Of a stretch of 64,000 bases of DNA, positions 28,427-36,879 are shown one piece after another. Each line of letters starts with the position of its first letter. Positions within the stretch are counted from its first letter, which is position 1. Source of the DNA: VAZQ01 sp963721005 (GTDB lineage Bacteria > Pseudomonadota > Alphaproteobacteria > Rhizobiales > Xanthobacteraceae); assembly GCA_963721005.1 (NCBI GenBank), contig CAVRHR010000005.1, positions 620,001 to 684,000 of the forward strand, given 5' to 3'. A program made the position numbers and the translations under genes. Under the pieces are notes generated by a model, which saw only the letters and a list, made by a program, of their open reading frames with translations, ran no database searches and was not told where the DNA came from.

Positions 28427-29284
28427 ATGGACGCCGTCGTCAGGAGCGAGCCTACATCTATCATCGACCTTCAAAGTTCCGGCGTCTCATGGGCCTCGAT
28501 CGCCGCAGGCGCGGTCGCATCCGCGGCGCTGACGCTGTTGCTGGTCGCTTTTGGCGCCGGGCTCGGCCTCTCGGCCGTGTCGCCATGGTCGGATTCGGGC
28601 GTCGCCGGACCGACTTTCGCAACCGGCACCGGCATCTATCTGGTCATCGTGGGCGTGATGGGCTCGGCCGTCGGCGGATATCTGGCGGCACGGCTGCGAA
28701 CCAAATGGACCGGCATCCATACCCACGAGATGTTCTTCCGGGACACCGCGCACGGTCTCCTGGCCTGGGCATTCGCAACCGTCATCAGCGCGACCGTTTT
28801 GGGGGCGGCCACGACCCATTTGGTCGGCGGTGCGGCGGGTGGCTTGGCGGCGGCGGCTCCGCAGGCGGCGCAAAACGTCGCTCCGACCGACATCGCCACG
28901 GACAAGCTGTTTCGATCCGACACCCCGGCGCCGGCTCCGACCGGAACCGGGAGCGATGCGGCGAGATCGGAAGCTTCGCGACTTCTGGTCACCAGCTTGC
29001 GCGGCGGCGGTGACGTAAGCGCGGCGGATCGCGGCTACCTTGCCCGCGTCGTCGCCGCACGGACCGGCCTCTCCCAGGCCGAAGCCGAGAAGCGCGTCAA
29101 CGACGTGATCGCCGAGACCAAGCAGGCAATCGACGATGCCCGCCGCGCTGCAGCCAGCTTTGCCTTATGGATGGCCGCTGCCATGCTGTTCGGCGCCTTC
29201 GCGGCAAGCCTGGCCGCTGTCGAAGGCGGCCAGCTGCGGGACGGGACGTGGAACGAGAAGCGCCTGGTTCCAAGGACAACCTGA
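28427..29284 (+). CDS. Multi-pass membrane protein (hypothetical)
   Basis: This 285-residue protein has an N-terminal pair of TM helices (ISWASIAAGAVASAALTLLL type; TGIYLVIVGVMGSAVGGYLA), a third (AWAFATVISATVLGAATTHL), a large Ala/Pro-rich loop, an amphipathic helix with EAEKRVNDVIAETKQAIDDA, and a last TM (LWMAAAMLFGAFAASLAAVE). Similar rhizobial proteins are sometimes named PhnA-like, which I do not trust as function. It lies between two copies of the dispersed repeat. Confidence 0.7.
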   Translation: MDAVVRSEPTSIIDLQSSGVSWASIAAGAVASAALTLLLVAFGAGLGLSAVSPWSDSGVAGPTFATGTGIYLVIVGVMGSAVGGYLAARLRTKWTGIHTHEMFFRDTAHGLLAWAFATVISATVLGAATTHLVGGAAGGLAAAAPQAAQNVAPTDIATDKLFRSDTPAPAPTGTGSDAARSEASRLLVTSLRGGGDVSAADRGYLARVVAARTGLSQAEAEKRVNDVIAETKQAIDDARRAAASFALWMAAAMLFGAFAASLAAVEGGQLRDGTWNEKRLVPRTT

Positions 29285-29329
29285 CGCACCCGCCCCCTTC
29301 CCTCTCGTTCTGAAGGGCATTGTTGTGAC

Positions 29330-29495
29330 GCCCCAAGGCAAATCGGTGTGCTTGGAAAATTGAGAACTCCAGAGCCACGCCCGGCCGGGAAACCGCGCCG
29401 GGCTTAATGTTGCCCACGAAGTTCGATCGAGATTGCGCCAGTGGTTTCGCCAAGTCACGGAAGATTCATCTTGCCCGCGAACGCTGCATGGCTCC
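29330..29495 (+). repeat. Dispersed intergenic repeat, copy B
   Basis: It aligns over about 165 bp with copy C (35020-35180): CAAATCGGTGTGCTTG, then AACTCCAGAG, the core CCCGGCCGGGAAACCGCGCC, GTTGCCCAC, CAGTGGTTTCG and GCTGCATGGCTCC occur in the same order. There is no coding frame in common. 29285-29648 holds no gene. Confidence 0.7.
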
Positions 29496-29648
29496 GAGAC
29501 AGGACATCCGCGGGTACCGAGATTGCCCGGGCATCGCCCCACGCCGCAGCCCCCTGCCGCGCGAGCGGTTTAGTCCTATGGCCCAGACCGGACCCGCTGA
29601 CGAGAAAGCGCCTTAGTTAGTGGCGCGACACGACAGGTGCAGCGCCCG

Positions 29649-30689
29649 TCACTCGAAGGCAAAGACGCGCTTCCAGTCGTTCTTCATGTCTACCACAGTC
29701 CACTTATTTAGAACTGCGGCGTCGAGGGCTTTGTCGAGGCGGCCGAAAGACGAGCTCCTATCGTAAGCGTATTCGCGCTCCGCGTCAGTATGATGGACGA
29801 TTAGGCCGAAGCGTAAGCCGCCGGCCATCGTCGTCCATTGCAGCATTTCTAGATCGCCGTCGGAATTGCCGAAAGCAGCAATCGGGCGCCGACCGATATA
29901 CTCGTTGATGCCGACCGGCTTGCCCGCCTTGTCGTCGATGAAATTCATCTCCGCCAACCGAAAAAGCTCCGGCACGCCGTCGCGCATTTGGAACCTTGTC
30001 TTGATCGACGAGCCGACGATTTGCTCCGGTGGGACACCATAGACCCGCTCGGTCCACGGGCGCATGAACTCGATGCCGCCGCCTGAGACGATGAAAGTCT
30101 TGAACCCATTGAAGCGGAGGTAAGCGAGTAATTCGATCATTGGCTGGTACGCAAGCTCGGTGTATGGCCGCTTGAAGCGCGGATGGCGAGCCTTGGCGAG
30201 CCAGTCGATGACGATCTTCTCGAATTCCTCGGTAGTCATTCCGGCGTGGCTCGCCAAAACCAGCTCCGCCAGGCCCCGCTCGCCGGCTTTGGCGAGCGTC
30301 CCCATATCGTTTTCAAGGACTGCCTTGAAAGGCTGCGTGTCTTTCCATTCCGGATGCAGGGGCGCCAAAGCCTTCACACGGTCGAGCGCGAAAGTCAGTT
30401 GGGTGGACCCCGGCTGCTCCACCCACAAGGTGCCGTCGTTGTCGAACGTAGCGATGCGCTCGGCGGGAGGTACAAAATCCGGCGAGCTTTCTCGCGCCAC
30501 AGCGGTTACGAAATTCAAGATTGCTTGCTTTGCCGCGCCGTCATTCCATGAGGGAAGCGGGTTACCCGCGGTTGCTGTTTGCGCTGATGCGGAGACGGGA
30601 AGGAGCGCTCCGGGAAACGCTGGAAGCATCGCCAAAGCCGAGAGCAGCGCGCGACGGCCTAGCCCGGAAGCAATAGTGTTCTGTGACAT
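29649..30689 (-). CDS. Exported HAD-superfamily phosphatase (phosphoserine-phosphatase-like)
   Basis: I chose ATG 30689, giving 346 residues with a signal (RRALLSALAMLPAFPGALLP, cleavage near ASAQTA). HAD motifs are clear: ATFDNDGTLWVE (nucleophile Asp and acid), TFIVSGGGIEFM, and FGNSDGDLEML. The alpha-helical cap with TTEEFEKIVIDWLAKARHP resembles phosphoserine phosphatase types. The likely role is a periplasmic phosphomonoesterase. It is preceded on the same strand, 109 bp away, by the 2H phosphoesterase gene, suggesting joint scavenging of phosphorylated compounds. Confidence 0.8.
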   Translation of the reverse strand: MSQNTIASGLGRRALLSALAMLPAFPGALLPVSASAQTATAGNPLPSWNDGAAKQAILNFVTAVARESSPDFVPPAERIATFDNDGTLWVEQPGSTQLTFALDRVKALAPLHPEWKDTQPFKAVLENDMGTLAKAGERGLAELVLASHAGMTTEEFEKIVIDWLAKARHPRFKRPYTELAYQPMIELLAYLRFNGFKTFIVSGGGIEFMRPWTERVYGVPPEQIVGSSIKTRFQMRDGVPELFRLAEMNFIDDKAGKPVGINEYIGRRPIAAFGNSDGDLEMLQWTTMAGGLRFGLIVHHTDAEREYAYDRSSSFGRLDKALDAAVLNKWTVVDMKNDWKRVFAFE

Positions 30690-30798
30690 GGGTGGTCCCT
30701 TTTCGAGGCGAGCGTTTGCACCAAATTGATTCAGCAAGCGGTTCGTCCGGACGCCACAGGTGACAGTCCGGAATTTGGCATCGTCTCCGAAAGGCACC

Positions 30799-31521
30799 TC
30801 AGCGGGTCAGCTCCAGGGCCTTGAGCCCCTTGCGAGCCGTGCCAAAACTGCCGAGTTGGTAGATCGACGCCGATGCCGGCGAGAACGTGAACGCATGGAA
30901 CGGCTCGGCCAGCATCTCATTCAAGTAGGCTTCGGTGCCGACCCCGATTGTAACGTGCGGATTAAATTTCTTGCCGGCGGCGATTGTGACAAAATCGGCC
31001 ACGTACTCGATCAAAGATTGTTGAATGTCGCGGCCTTCCTCGGTGCTCATGAACGCAGCGGGAGTTCCGGTTTTGGTCGTGAAAGGCTCAATCGCGTCGA
31101 TTAGTTTTTGTTGCAGTCCGAGTAACTCTTCTGTCGGCTCGACGACGATGCCCGCAAGACCGACGGGCGGCGAGGGGATGTAGTAGTACTTGTATGCTTT
31201 CAACCTCCAGGTCGTCGGCTTTTCACTTGCTAAGACTTTGTTGGCCGCCGCGTAGACTTTGTCGAGGTAGGCCGTACGTACGAACTGTTGCAACATAGTG
31301 ACATGAGCGTGGTGCGTTGCGTCAAGAGCAAAGCCCTTCGGAAACGCCTTGAGCAGGCGGGCATTGTCCGCCTGCGCGTGCTGGATCATCGTTGCGTCCG
31401 GCTCCAACGCAATGTCGATAGCCGTTACAGGGTTTTGCTGGGCTTTAGTCGTGTCTGAATGCCCGAACACCGTCACCAAGCCGATGCCAATCGCAGCCAA
31501 TATTTTAGCATAATTGAACAT
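30799..31521 (-). CDS. Periplasmic 2H phosphoesterase-superfamily protein
   Basis: The 240-residue product has a signal peptide (ILAAIGIGLVTVFGHSDT, cleavage near TKAQQ). Two HxT motifs define the 2H fold: HHAHVTML (about residue 85) and FNPHVTIG (about 195). Cytoplasmic relatives are LigT/2'-5' RNA ligase-like cyclic phosphodiesterases; export is uncommon. It probably opens cyclic phosphates in the periplasm, with the downstream HAD phosphatase removing the resulting monoester. That pairing is an inference. Confidence 0.7.
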   Translation of the reverse strand: MFNYAKILAAIGIGLVTVFGHSDTTKAQQNPVTAIDIALEPDATMIQHAQADNARLLKAFPKGFALDATHHAHVTMLQQFVRTAYLDKVYAAANKVLASEKPTTWRLKAYKYYYIPSPPVGLAGIVVEPTEELLGLQQKLIDAIEPFTTKTGTPAAFMSTEEGRDIQQSLIEYVADFVTIAAGKKFNPHVTIGVGTEAYLNEMLAEPFHAFTFSPASASIYQLGSFGTARKGLKALELTR

Positions 31522-32322
31522 GATGCTGTTTCTCCTATGCCAGTAAACCTGGAGTCGCCCTTGGTTATCCGGCGCTCAATTGCAGATTATTGATACAGAT
31601 CAATTGACCCGCTCATAGCTTTCCTAATGCGAGATGCGGGCCAGGAACGCCAAGCACATTCCGGCAGCCCCGACGCTTGACAGAGCAATGTAAGCGGGTT
31701 GGCGGTCCCCGACGCAGCCGGAATGCCTCTTGCTGGCTCAACGGCGACATTCAACAAGGCCCCTGGCGTGTCCGCTCAAGGGGCCACGCCGACATGACGG
31801 CGACATTCAGCGATTTCGTATTTCAACTCGGAGCGGACCCTCGAGAATGACTCCGCAGCAATGGGATTGCGCAGCTCGGTCGTCATTCACGTCAAGCCCG
31901 CCGGGCGTGATATGGTAAGTCGCCATTCGTTATCGCGACCTCGGCTTTGGGGGCAACAATGAGACGGCGCATAAAACTTGTGCTTATCAGCTGAATTCCG
32001 GGCTTGTTCGGCCGGTCATGACGCCTTTGTCGGCTAATGCGATGAAGGTGTTGGGGGGCGATTCATGCCGACGCATCTCCTGGAAGCTGCGCGCACCATT
32101 CGTTGGCAGATAGCCCTGCATGCATTGCGGCATAGCTCAGGACACGCCGCTGGGAACACTTTGGTGGCACTGAGATAATTTTGAATGCGCTTCGGCCGCT
32201 TAATCGAATCTATACCGTATTCGCTTGCCTTCACGAAACTGTCACGCGGCGATCCGATCTACATGGCATGGCGTTTGCGTTTCATTTGCCTCGCGGGGGG
32301 CGTACGCGTAGCAGGAGGGACG
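31522..32322. other. 800-bp intergenic region
   Basis: No convincing gene. A stem GGCCCCT/AGGGGCC (about 31759-31786) and a repeated CGGCGACATTCA (about 31742 and 31799) are the only structures seen. The open frame of the EAL gene extends upstream to 32185 but without similarity. The EAL promoter should lie here. Confidence 0.35.
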
Positions 32323-33165
32323 ATGTCCATGCCGCCCGTTCAATTTGGCAAGGTGCCCGACGAGGCATCATTCGTACAGCCTATACGTTCTGTCATTGCC
32401 CGTGGCGGCCGCGAGCAAATTGTTTCGCTCGCGAAGCTCGTCATCGATCATGCGCTTCAGCCGATCGTCGAGATCGACAACTTCCAAATCCACGGCTACG
32501 AGGTGCTGATGCGTGGGTATGACCGCTTGGGCCTGTCATCGCCGATACAGCTCCTCGACCGCGCCGCAGAGTCCGGGAATCTCGTACGCCTCGAAGCCAT
32601 GCTGTTCGAGCGCGCCATGGCGAAGTTCGCGAGCGTGCCCAATCGCGCGGGCAAGAAGCTGTTCCTGAATCTCGATGGTCGCGCACTCAGCTCCGCCGAG
32701 GAGTTCATCCCGTTGATGGCCGAGACCGCACAAGCGCACGGTCTCGGACTTTCCGACATCTGCATCGAGCTGTCCGAACGATACAACCATGCTGCAATGC
32801 CCGCATTCTCGCAGATCGCGGAGGAGTTGCGCGGGCTGGGCGTTCGCACGGCGATCGACGACTTCGGGGTCGGCTTCTCGCAACTGAGACTTCTGTGCGA
32901 CCACAGCGTCGACTACGTGAAGATCGACGGCCATTTTATCCGCGGCATCGCCGAAAGTCGCCGCAAGCGGCTATTCGTGGGCATCGTCACCAAGCTTGCT
33001 CACGAGCTCGGCAGTTGCGTCGTTGCCGAAGGGGTCGAGACCGAGGTCGACTTCCTCATCTGCCGCGAGGCCGGTTGTGATCTGGTGCAGGGTTATTTCG
33101 TCGCTAGACCAACGACCGACATGCGTGAGTTGGCGTCGGGCGAAGGAAGGAGATTGGCGGCATAA
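32323..33165 (+). CDS. Stand-alone EAL-domain protein (c-di-GMP phosphodiesterase-like)
   Basis: ATG 32323 follows GCAGGAGGGACG. The 280-residue protein is a single EAL domain without GGDEF or membrane segments. Signature changes: GYEVLMRG in place of the EALLR motif (Glu kept, Ala to Val) and LFLNLDG for the NVS-type Asn. The other catalytic positions are present: ELSER, AIDDFGVGFS, DYVKIDG, VVAEGVETE and LVQGYF. It is probably active on c-di-GMP, though the EVL change makes a c-di-GMP receptor role possible. It is a single gene, so its input signal is unknown. Confidence 0.85.
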   Translation: MSMPPVQFGKVPDEASFVQPIRSVIARGGREQIVSLAKLVIDHALQPIVEIDNFQIHGYEVLMRGYDRLGLSSPIQLLDRAAESGNLVRLEAMLFERAMAKFASVPNRAGKKLFLNLDGRALSSAEEFIPLMAETAQAHGLGLSDICIELSERYNHAAMPAFSQIAEELRGLGVRTAIDDFGVGFSQLRLLCDHSVDYVKIDGHFIRGIAESRRKRLFVGIVTKLAHELGSCVVAEGVETEVDFLICREAGCDLVQGYFVARPTTDMRELASGEGRRLAA

Positions 33166-33589
33166 TTTCTGACTGCTCACGGGGCATCGCCTTTCTCGCC
33201 AGGAGGGGCTTGTCGGCTCCGAAGTTTCTGACAAGTCCGGCATTGGCCCCGCTGCGACATGCCAGCCACGCTGGCCAATGTCTGCGGCTTGGGGCAGGCC
33301 GGACTTCAGGCACCGCAGGGGCTTGACATTTCCCTGGCCCGACCAATGTTAATCTTGCCAGTCCCGTGGTGGGACTGCATGCGCAAGCACAGCCCGGAGA
33401 TATTGCATGACGCCACCGGGGATATGTGCCGTGATCATCGCTGAGGTATCCGTTCGGATCGCAGCGTAGCGGCAACAAACACGAGCGGTTCATCGAGAGC
33501 GGCCTTTTGGGCCGCATCAGTGAGGCATGGCCCGCCCTGGCCGCTCTTGGTGTTTGCCTTGGAATGGACGCCGTTCATGGGCGCCGGCA

Positions 33590-33644
33590 CCGCTTGCTCC
33601 AATGCCGCTTGTTCCAATGCCGCTTGCGTTCCAGTGCCGCTTGC
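33590..33644. repeat. Short tandem repeat upstream of the DUF2189 gene
   Basis: Unit CCGCTTGCTCCAATG (15 bp) occurs as CCGCTTGCTCCAATG, CCGCTTGTTCCAATG, CCGCTTGCGTTCCAGTG and a partial CCGCTTGC. It ends 33 bp before the start codon at 33678, so it lies in the leader or promoter. The rest of 33166-33589 shows no gene. Confidence 0.7.
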
Positions 33645-33677
33645 AAAGTCTGGAGGGAGGCTCAGGGAGGGTTGGTC

Positions 33678-34571
33678 ATGGCTCATCTGCACGTGCTCGC
33701 CGGCTCGGACGCGAGCCCCACCCTTCCGGATGTCCGCAAGATCGCAATGAGCGATCTCAAGGATGCGCTGGCCAAGGGCATCGACGACTTCTGGGCGTTT
33801 CCAACCCATGTGATCTTTCTCAGCATCATCTATCCGATCGTCGGCCTTGTACTGGCTGGATTGACGCTGAGCTATGACGTGTTGCCGTTGCTGTTTCCGC
33901 TGGCGGCCGGCTTCGCACTAATCGGCCCGTTTGCGGCTATCGGCTTCTATGAATTGAGTCGGCGACGAGAGCTCGGTCTTGACGTGACATGGCGGAGCGC
34001 ATTCGGAGGGCGGCGGTCGCGGTCCACAGATGGGATCGTCGCGCTTGGCCTGTTGCTCCTCGTCATCTTCATTCTTTGGGTTGCGGTCGCGCAGGCGATC
34101 TACATCGCAAATTTCGGATATGCTCCGGCGGTACCGATCCCCGATTTCCTCCGTCAGGTTTTCACCACGCGAGCGGGGTGGATGCTGATCATCGTCGGCA
34201 ACGGGGTCGGCTTTCTGTTCGCCGCCACGGTGCTGACGATCAGCATCGTATCGTTCCCGCTGCTGCTCGATCGAGACGTCGGCGCGGTCGTGGCGGTCCT
34301 GACATCGGTCCGAGCCGTGCTGAAGAACCCGTGGACCATCGCCATCTGGGGATTGATCGTCGCCGCGCTTCTGCTGGTCGGCTCGATTCCGCTGTTCATC
34401 GGACTGGCGGTGGTATTGCCGGTGCTCGGTCATTCCAGCTGGCACTTGTATCGCAAGCTGGTGGCGCCGGACCCGCGGCCACGACCGGAGGAGCCCTCGC
34501 CTCCACCGCGACGACGGCGTTACGCAGCCCAATTCCCGGCAGCCCTGTTCGCCGGCGAGGATCGGCGGTAG
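33678..34571 (+). CDS. DUF2189 integral membrane protein
   Basis: ATG 33678 follows GGGAGGGTTGG. The 297-residue product has six predicted TM helices in the DUF2189 layout: DLKDALAKGIDDFWAFPTHV before the first pair, IIYPIVGLVLAGLT, LLFPLAAGFALIGPFAAIGFYELSRRRE, LGLLLLVIFILWVAVAQAIY, a pair with FPLLLDRD between, and LLLVGSIPLFIGLAVVLPVLG, then HSSWHLYRKLV and a Pro/Arg-rich cytoplasmic tail. Function is unknown, although DUF2189 genes often lie near respiratory oxidases. Confidence 0.85.
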   Translation: MAHLHVLAGSDASPTLPDVRKIAMSDLKDALAKGIDDFWAFPTHVIFLSIIYPIVGLVLAGLTLSYDVLPLLFPLAAGFALIGPFAAIGFYELSRRRELGLDVTWRSAFGGRRSRSTDGIVALGLLLLVIFILWVAVAQAIYIANFGYAPAVPIPDFLRQVFTTRAGWMLIIVGNGVGFLFAATVLTISIVSFPLLLDRDVGAVVAVLTSVRAVLKNPWTIAIWGLIVAALLLVGSIPLFIGLAVVLPVLGHSSWHLYRKLVAPDPRPRPEEPSPPPRRRRYAAQFPAALFAGEDRR

Positions 34572-34658
34572 GGCAACGGTCAAACCACCTGTCTCGGGTC
34601 ATCGCTTGCGACCGCGCCGGGCCGCGCCCCCGGTGAGCAGCCCGCCCGGCCGCGCAGA

Positions 34659-34826
34659 TTAGGGCTTCTTGCTGCTGGACCTACGATCGCCGCCCGATCG
34701 TCGGTCGGGGCCCGACCTTCGCTCTCCGACCAACTTCTTTTCGGCTTCGGATCGCGTGTCCGAACCACTTCGCCGCTCCTTGGTGGACCGCCTTCCGCCG
34801 CTCGATCGCTTGACAAGATTGCTCAT
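34659..34826 (-). CDS. 55-residue basic RRS-repeat protein
   Basis: ATG 34826 is preceded by a near-perfect ribosome-binding site, GGAGGTGATCCG, 4 to 11 bases upstream. The product begins MSNLVKRSSGGRRSTKERRS and ends DRRSGGDRRSSSKKP. It is over a third Arg/Lys, with four RRS repeats spaced 7-16 residues apart (two as GxDRRS). It has no hydrophobic segment. Such composition fits nucleic-acid binding or a disordered spacer; no family recognised. The unusually strong RBS is the main evidence that it is real. Confidence 0.55.
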   Translation of the reverse strand: MSNLVKRSSGGRRSTKERRSGSDTRSEAEKKLVGERRSGPDRRSGGDRRSSSKKP

Positions 34827-35019
34827 CGGATCACCTCCGCCGCATGACTAATATAAACATGCGCCGAGCTGATGAATGGGTCGTTAAACATCCTTCAACA
34901 GGAAGGCACTCTGCCGACATCGCTGCATGGGAGAAACAAGAGGATTGCCTAAAATCGCGCCATTCCTACGTGGCGCCCCGGGCATAAACCCGATCGTTAT
35001 GGTCCGCATTGTAGACGTC

Positions 35020-35180
35020 CCCGGGCAAATCAGTGTACTTGCGAAATTGAAACTCCAGAATCGCGCCCGGCCGGGAAACCGCGCCGGGCTTTCTGTTGCC
35101 CACCGAAGATCGATGGAGAGTGAACCAGTGGTTTCGACGAGCCAGAGGAATTCCTCCTGTCCCGCGGGTGCTGCATGGCT
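35020..35180 (+). repeat. Dispersed intergenic repeat, copy C
   Basis: It aligns with copy B (29330): GGGCAAATCAGTGTACTTGC, GAAACTCCAGAATCGC, core CCCGGCCGGGAAACCGCGCC, then GGGCTTTCTGTTGCCCAC, CCAGTGGTTTCG and GCTGCATGGCTCC. No gene is seen in 34827-35460. Confidence 0.7.
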
Positions 35181-35460
35181 CCGGCGCCCTCGAAGCCCGG
35201 AGCCATTGCTTCCGAATTGTATTTTCAACGGACCCGCGCTTGGAGCCATGCATTTTTGCTTGATCGCTTGCATCTAAATCAATCGTCTTTCGGGCAGGCT
35301 CGGCCTGTTCTTTTTCCTGTTGTTTACAGGAATAACAGACTGGACTGCCCCCCTGTGCTGAGACACGAAAACTAGAGACTGGTTGCATTGGCAACAGATT
35401 GCGGCCGCTATCCCATCGGCAACGATCCGGCCGAAGCGATTCAAATGGACTATCGAGCCT

Positions 35461-35515
35461 AGGGGCGCCCGTCGTGGGCGCCCGCGCTTGGGCGGTCACA
35501 AAGGCCGCCCCTACG
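35461..35515. repeat. Paired GC-rich hairpin repeat
   Basis: Two adjacent stem-loops, GGGCGCCCGTCGTGGGCGCCC and GGGCGGTCACAAAGGCCGCCC (written without flanks), match a cluster at 59188-59253 in opposite orientation. They are of the intergenic type common in Bradyrhizobium relatives. Confidence 0.6.
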
Positions 35516-35818
35516 GTCGGAATCGCGGTCCACGTTCACGCGCATCGGCGGGCGGCCTGGCCAGGACATTTTGGCAGAACAATTCCGAATTCATGAACGA
35601 AAACAAGCCGCGAACGAATCGATGCGTGCCAAACCACTCGGGCACGCTGCGCAAGAGCGCCGTCGCCCGCTCGATGATGGCCTCGGGATTGTCGTAGATG
35701 CGGTTGACCCGGGCCGTGACCTCCTCGCCCGAGGCGATCTTGACGATGAGGCGCGCGGCCTCCGCCGCGCGGATGAGTTCCGGATCCCGTACCACCTTGC
35801 CGAAGGGCCTCGCGATGG
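35511..35818 (-). pseudogene. 3' fragment of a Bug-family binding-protein gene
   Basis: The minus-strand frame reads RAAEAARLIVKIASGEEV then TARVNRIYDNPEAIIERATA, almost the same as the end of the intact Bug gene at 37540. The nucleotide match runs 35641-35818 against 37547-37722 at about 90% by eye, with a one-base insertion in CGAAGGGCCT. Beyond the match the frame runs into unrelated sequence. The N-terminal three quarters of the gene are absent. Confidence 0.8.
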
Positions 35819-35954
35819 GGCGTGGAGTGCACCCTTCTGTGGGACACGAACAGCACCAGCCGCAATAGTCGAGCGGACCCCGACGTCAGCATCCTTGACG
35901 AGCTTGCGCACGTCGGAATTCGCGGGAAGTCGACACTGGTGAATTACGCGCCGA

Positions 35955-35984
35955 TCTCGGGTCTGCCCGAGACCGGCTTTTTTT
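35955..35984 (+). terminator. Intrinsic terminator-like hairpin
   Basis: Stem TCTCGGG/CCCGAGA with loop TCTG is followed by CCGGCTTTTTTT. No plus-strand gene ends just before it. Confidence 0.45.
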
Positions 35985-36124
35985 GTGCGCAGGCCCGATA
36001 GCGATTCGTGCGTGGGAAACCGCGCTCCGGACAGTTGCGTGCACGCTTCCAGCAAATGGAAACGATCTGTCCGTGACCGTCGTAGCGGGAGCGCGCCACC
36101 GCTCCATACCGAAGCCGCCGAAGC

Positions 36125-36153
36125 AAAAGGCTCCCCGGAAGGGAGCCTTTTTT
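36125..36153 (+). terminator. Intrinsic terminator upstream of the toxin remnant
   Basis: Stem AAGGCTCCC/GGGAGCCTT with loop CGGAA is followed by a T run. It isolates the toxin gene from upstream transcription, 27 bp before its start. Confidence 0.75.
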
Positions 36154-36179
36154 AATGCGCAACGCAAGCGAGGGCTCTG

Positions 36180-36879
36180 ATGCCGCTCAAGCCGCCATTC
36201 GAAGAAACCGATCCGCAACCATGGCCGCAAAACCAGGGCCCCCCGCGCATCACCGTTCACCCCTACCCGCCGCCGCAAGATTTGGCCGGTAATTCCGCGG
36301 CGTCGGATGGAGTTGATGATTGGATCGTTCCCGCAGGCGCCATGGGCAGGACGCCCTTTCCTGATGACTGGCTCGTTCCGGGTAACGAACGAGGTGACGC
36401 CTCTTACCCCAACGACTGGTTTGTGCCGAGCGGGAACAACACACAGACCGCTCCACATTTCTACCCCTCCCCAGCCACCACTCCGAATGGCAACGCGTTC
36501 GCGTCAGCAACCAACACTTTGGCTCGCCCAGACCCGCTCAGTGCCTATTGGTCTCTCATTCCAGGGAGGCGTCAGGCGTCCCGCGTCCTCCGGGATATGC
36601 CGCTCACCACATCGCCGCCAGCGGCGATGTGCGAGCAACAATTGCAAGGAGCATTTTGAAGAATTCAACATCGGCATCAACGACCCGGCAAACGGAGTCT
36701 TTCTACCGGCGAACAAGGCAACACAGGTCATCGCCGGCGAGACCATTCATTCGCCACTGCACACAGGCGACTACTATGAGGCTGTTGACAAAGGGCTCAT
36801 GATGGCAGAAACGCGACAACAGGCCATTGAAACATTACGGCGTATCGGCCGAGCTCTTCAATCAGGAAACTTTCCATGA
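36180..36879 (+). pseudogene. Polymorphic toxin remnant: WxVP-repeat region plus AHH nuclease domain, two frameshifts
   Basis: Frame one (to 36659) has a Pro-rich start and three repeats, DDWIVPAG, DDWLVPGN and NDWFVPSGN, then SAYWSLIPG. A second frame carries PPGYAAHHIAASGDVRATIA and RSILK, the AHH motif (AHHI, Ala-rich helix). A third frame continues FNIGINDPANGVFLP, GETIHSPLHTGDYYEAV and a final helix to 36879. Together these form a complete AHH domain, a predicted HNH-like nuclease of bacterial polymorphic toxins. The breaks lie at about 36560-36590 and at 36655-36662 (AAGAATTC, one base short). Stop and immunity start overlap (ATGA). It is probably inactivated. Confidence 0.75.

Noticed and set aside
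34927..35277. Open frame over the copy C repeat
   Set aside because: It follows the repeat sequence and has no similarity to copy B in the same frame, so it is not a gene.
36126..36153. Attachment site or phage insertion at the toxin locus
   Set aside because: No integrase, tRNA or short exact target repeat was seen. The flanking repeats are gene fragments, not att sites.
35983..36180. Plus-strand frame ending NAQRKRGL with a TGATG overlap to the toxin start
   Set aside because: It spans a strong terminator hairpin and starts in a T run, with no ribosome-binding site. The overlap is likely chance.
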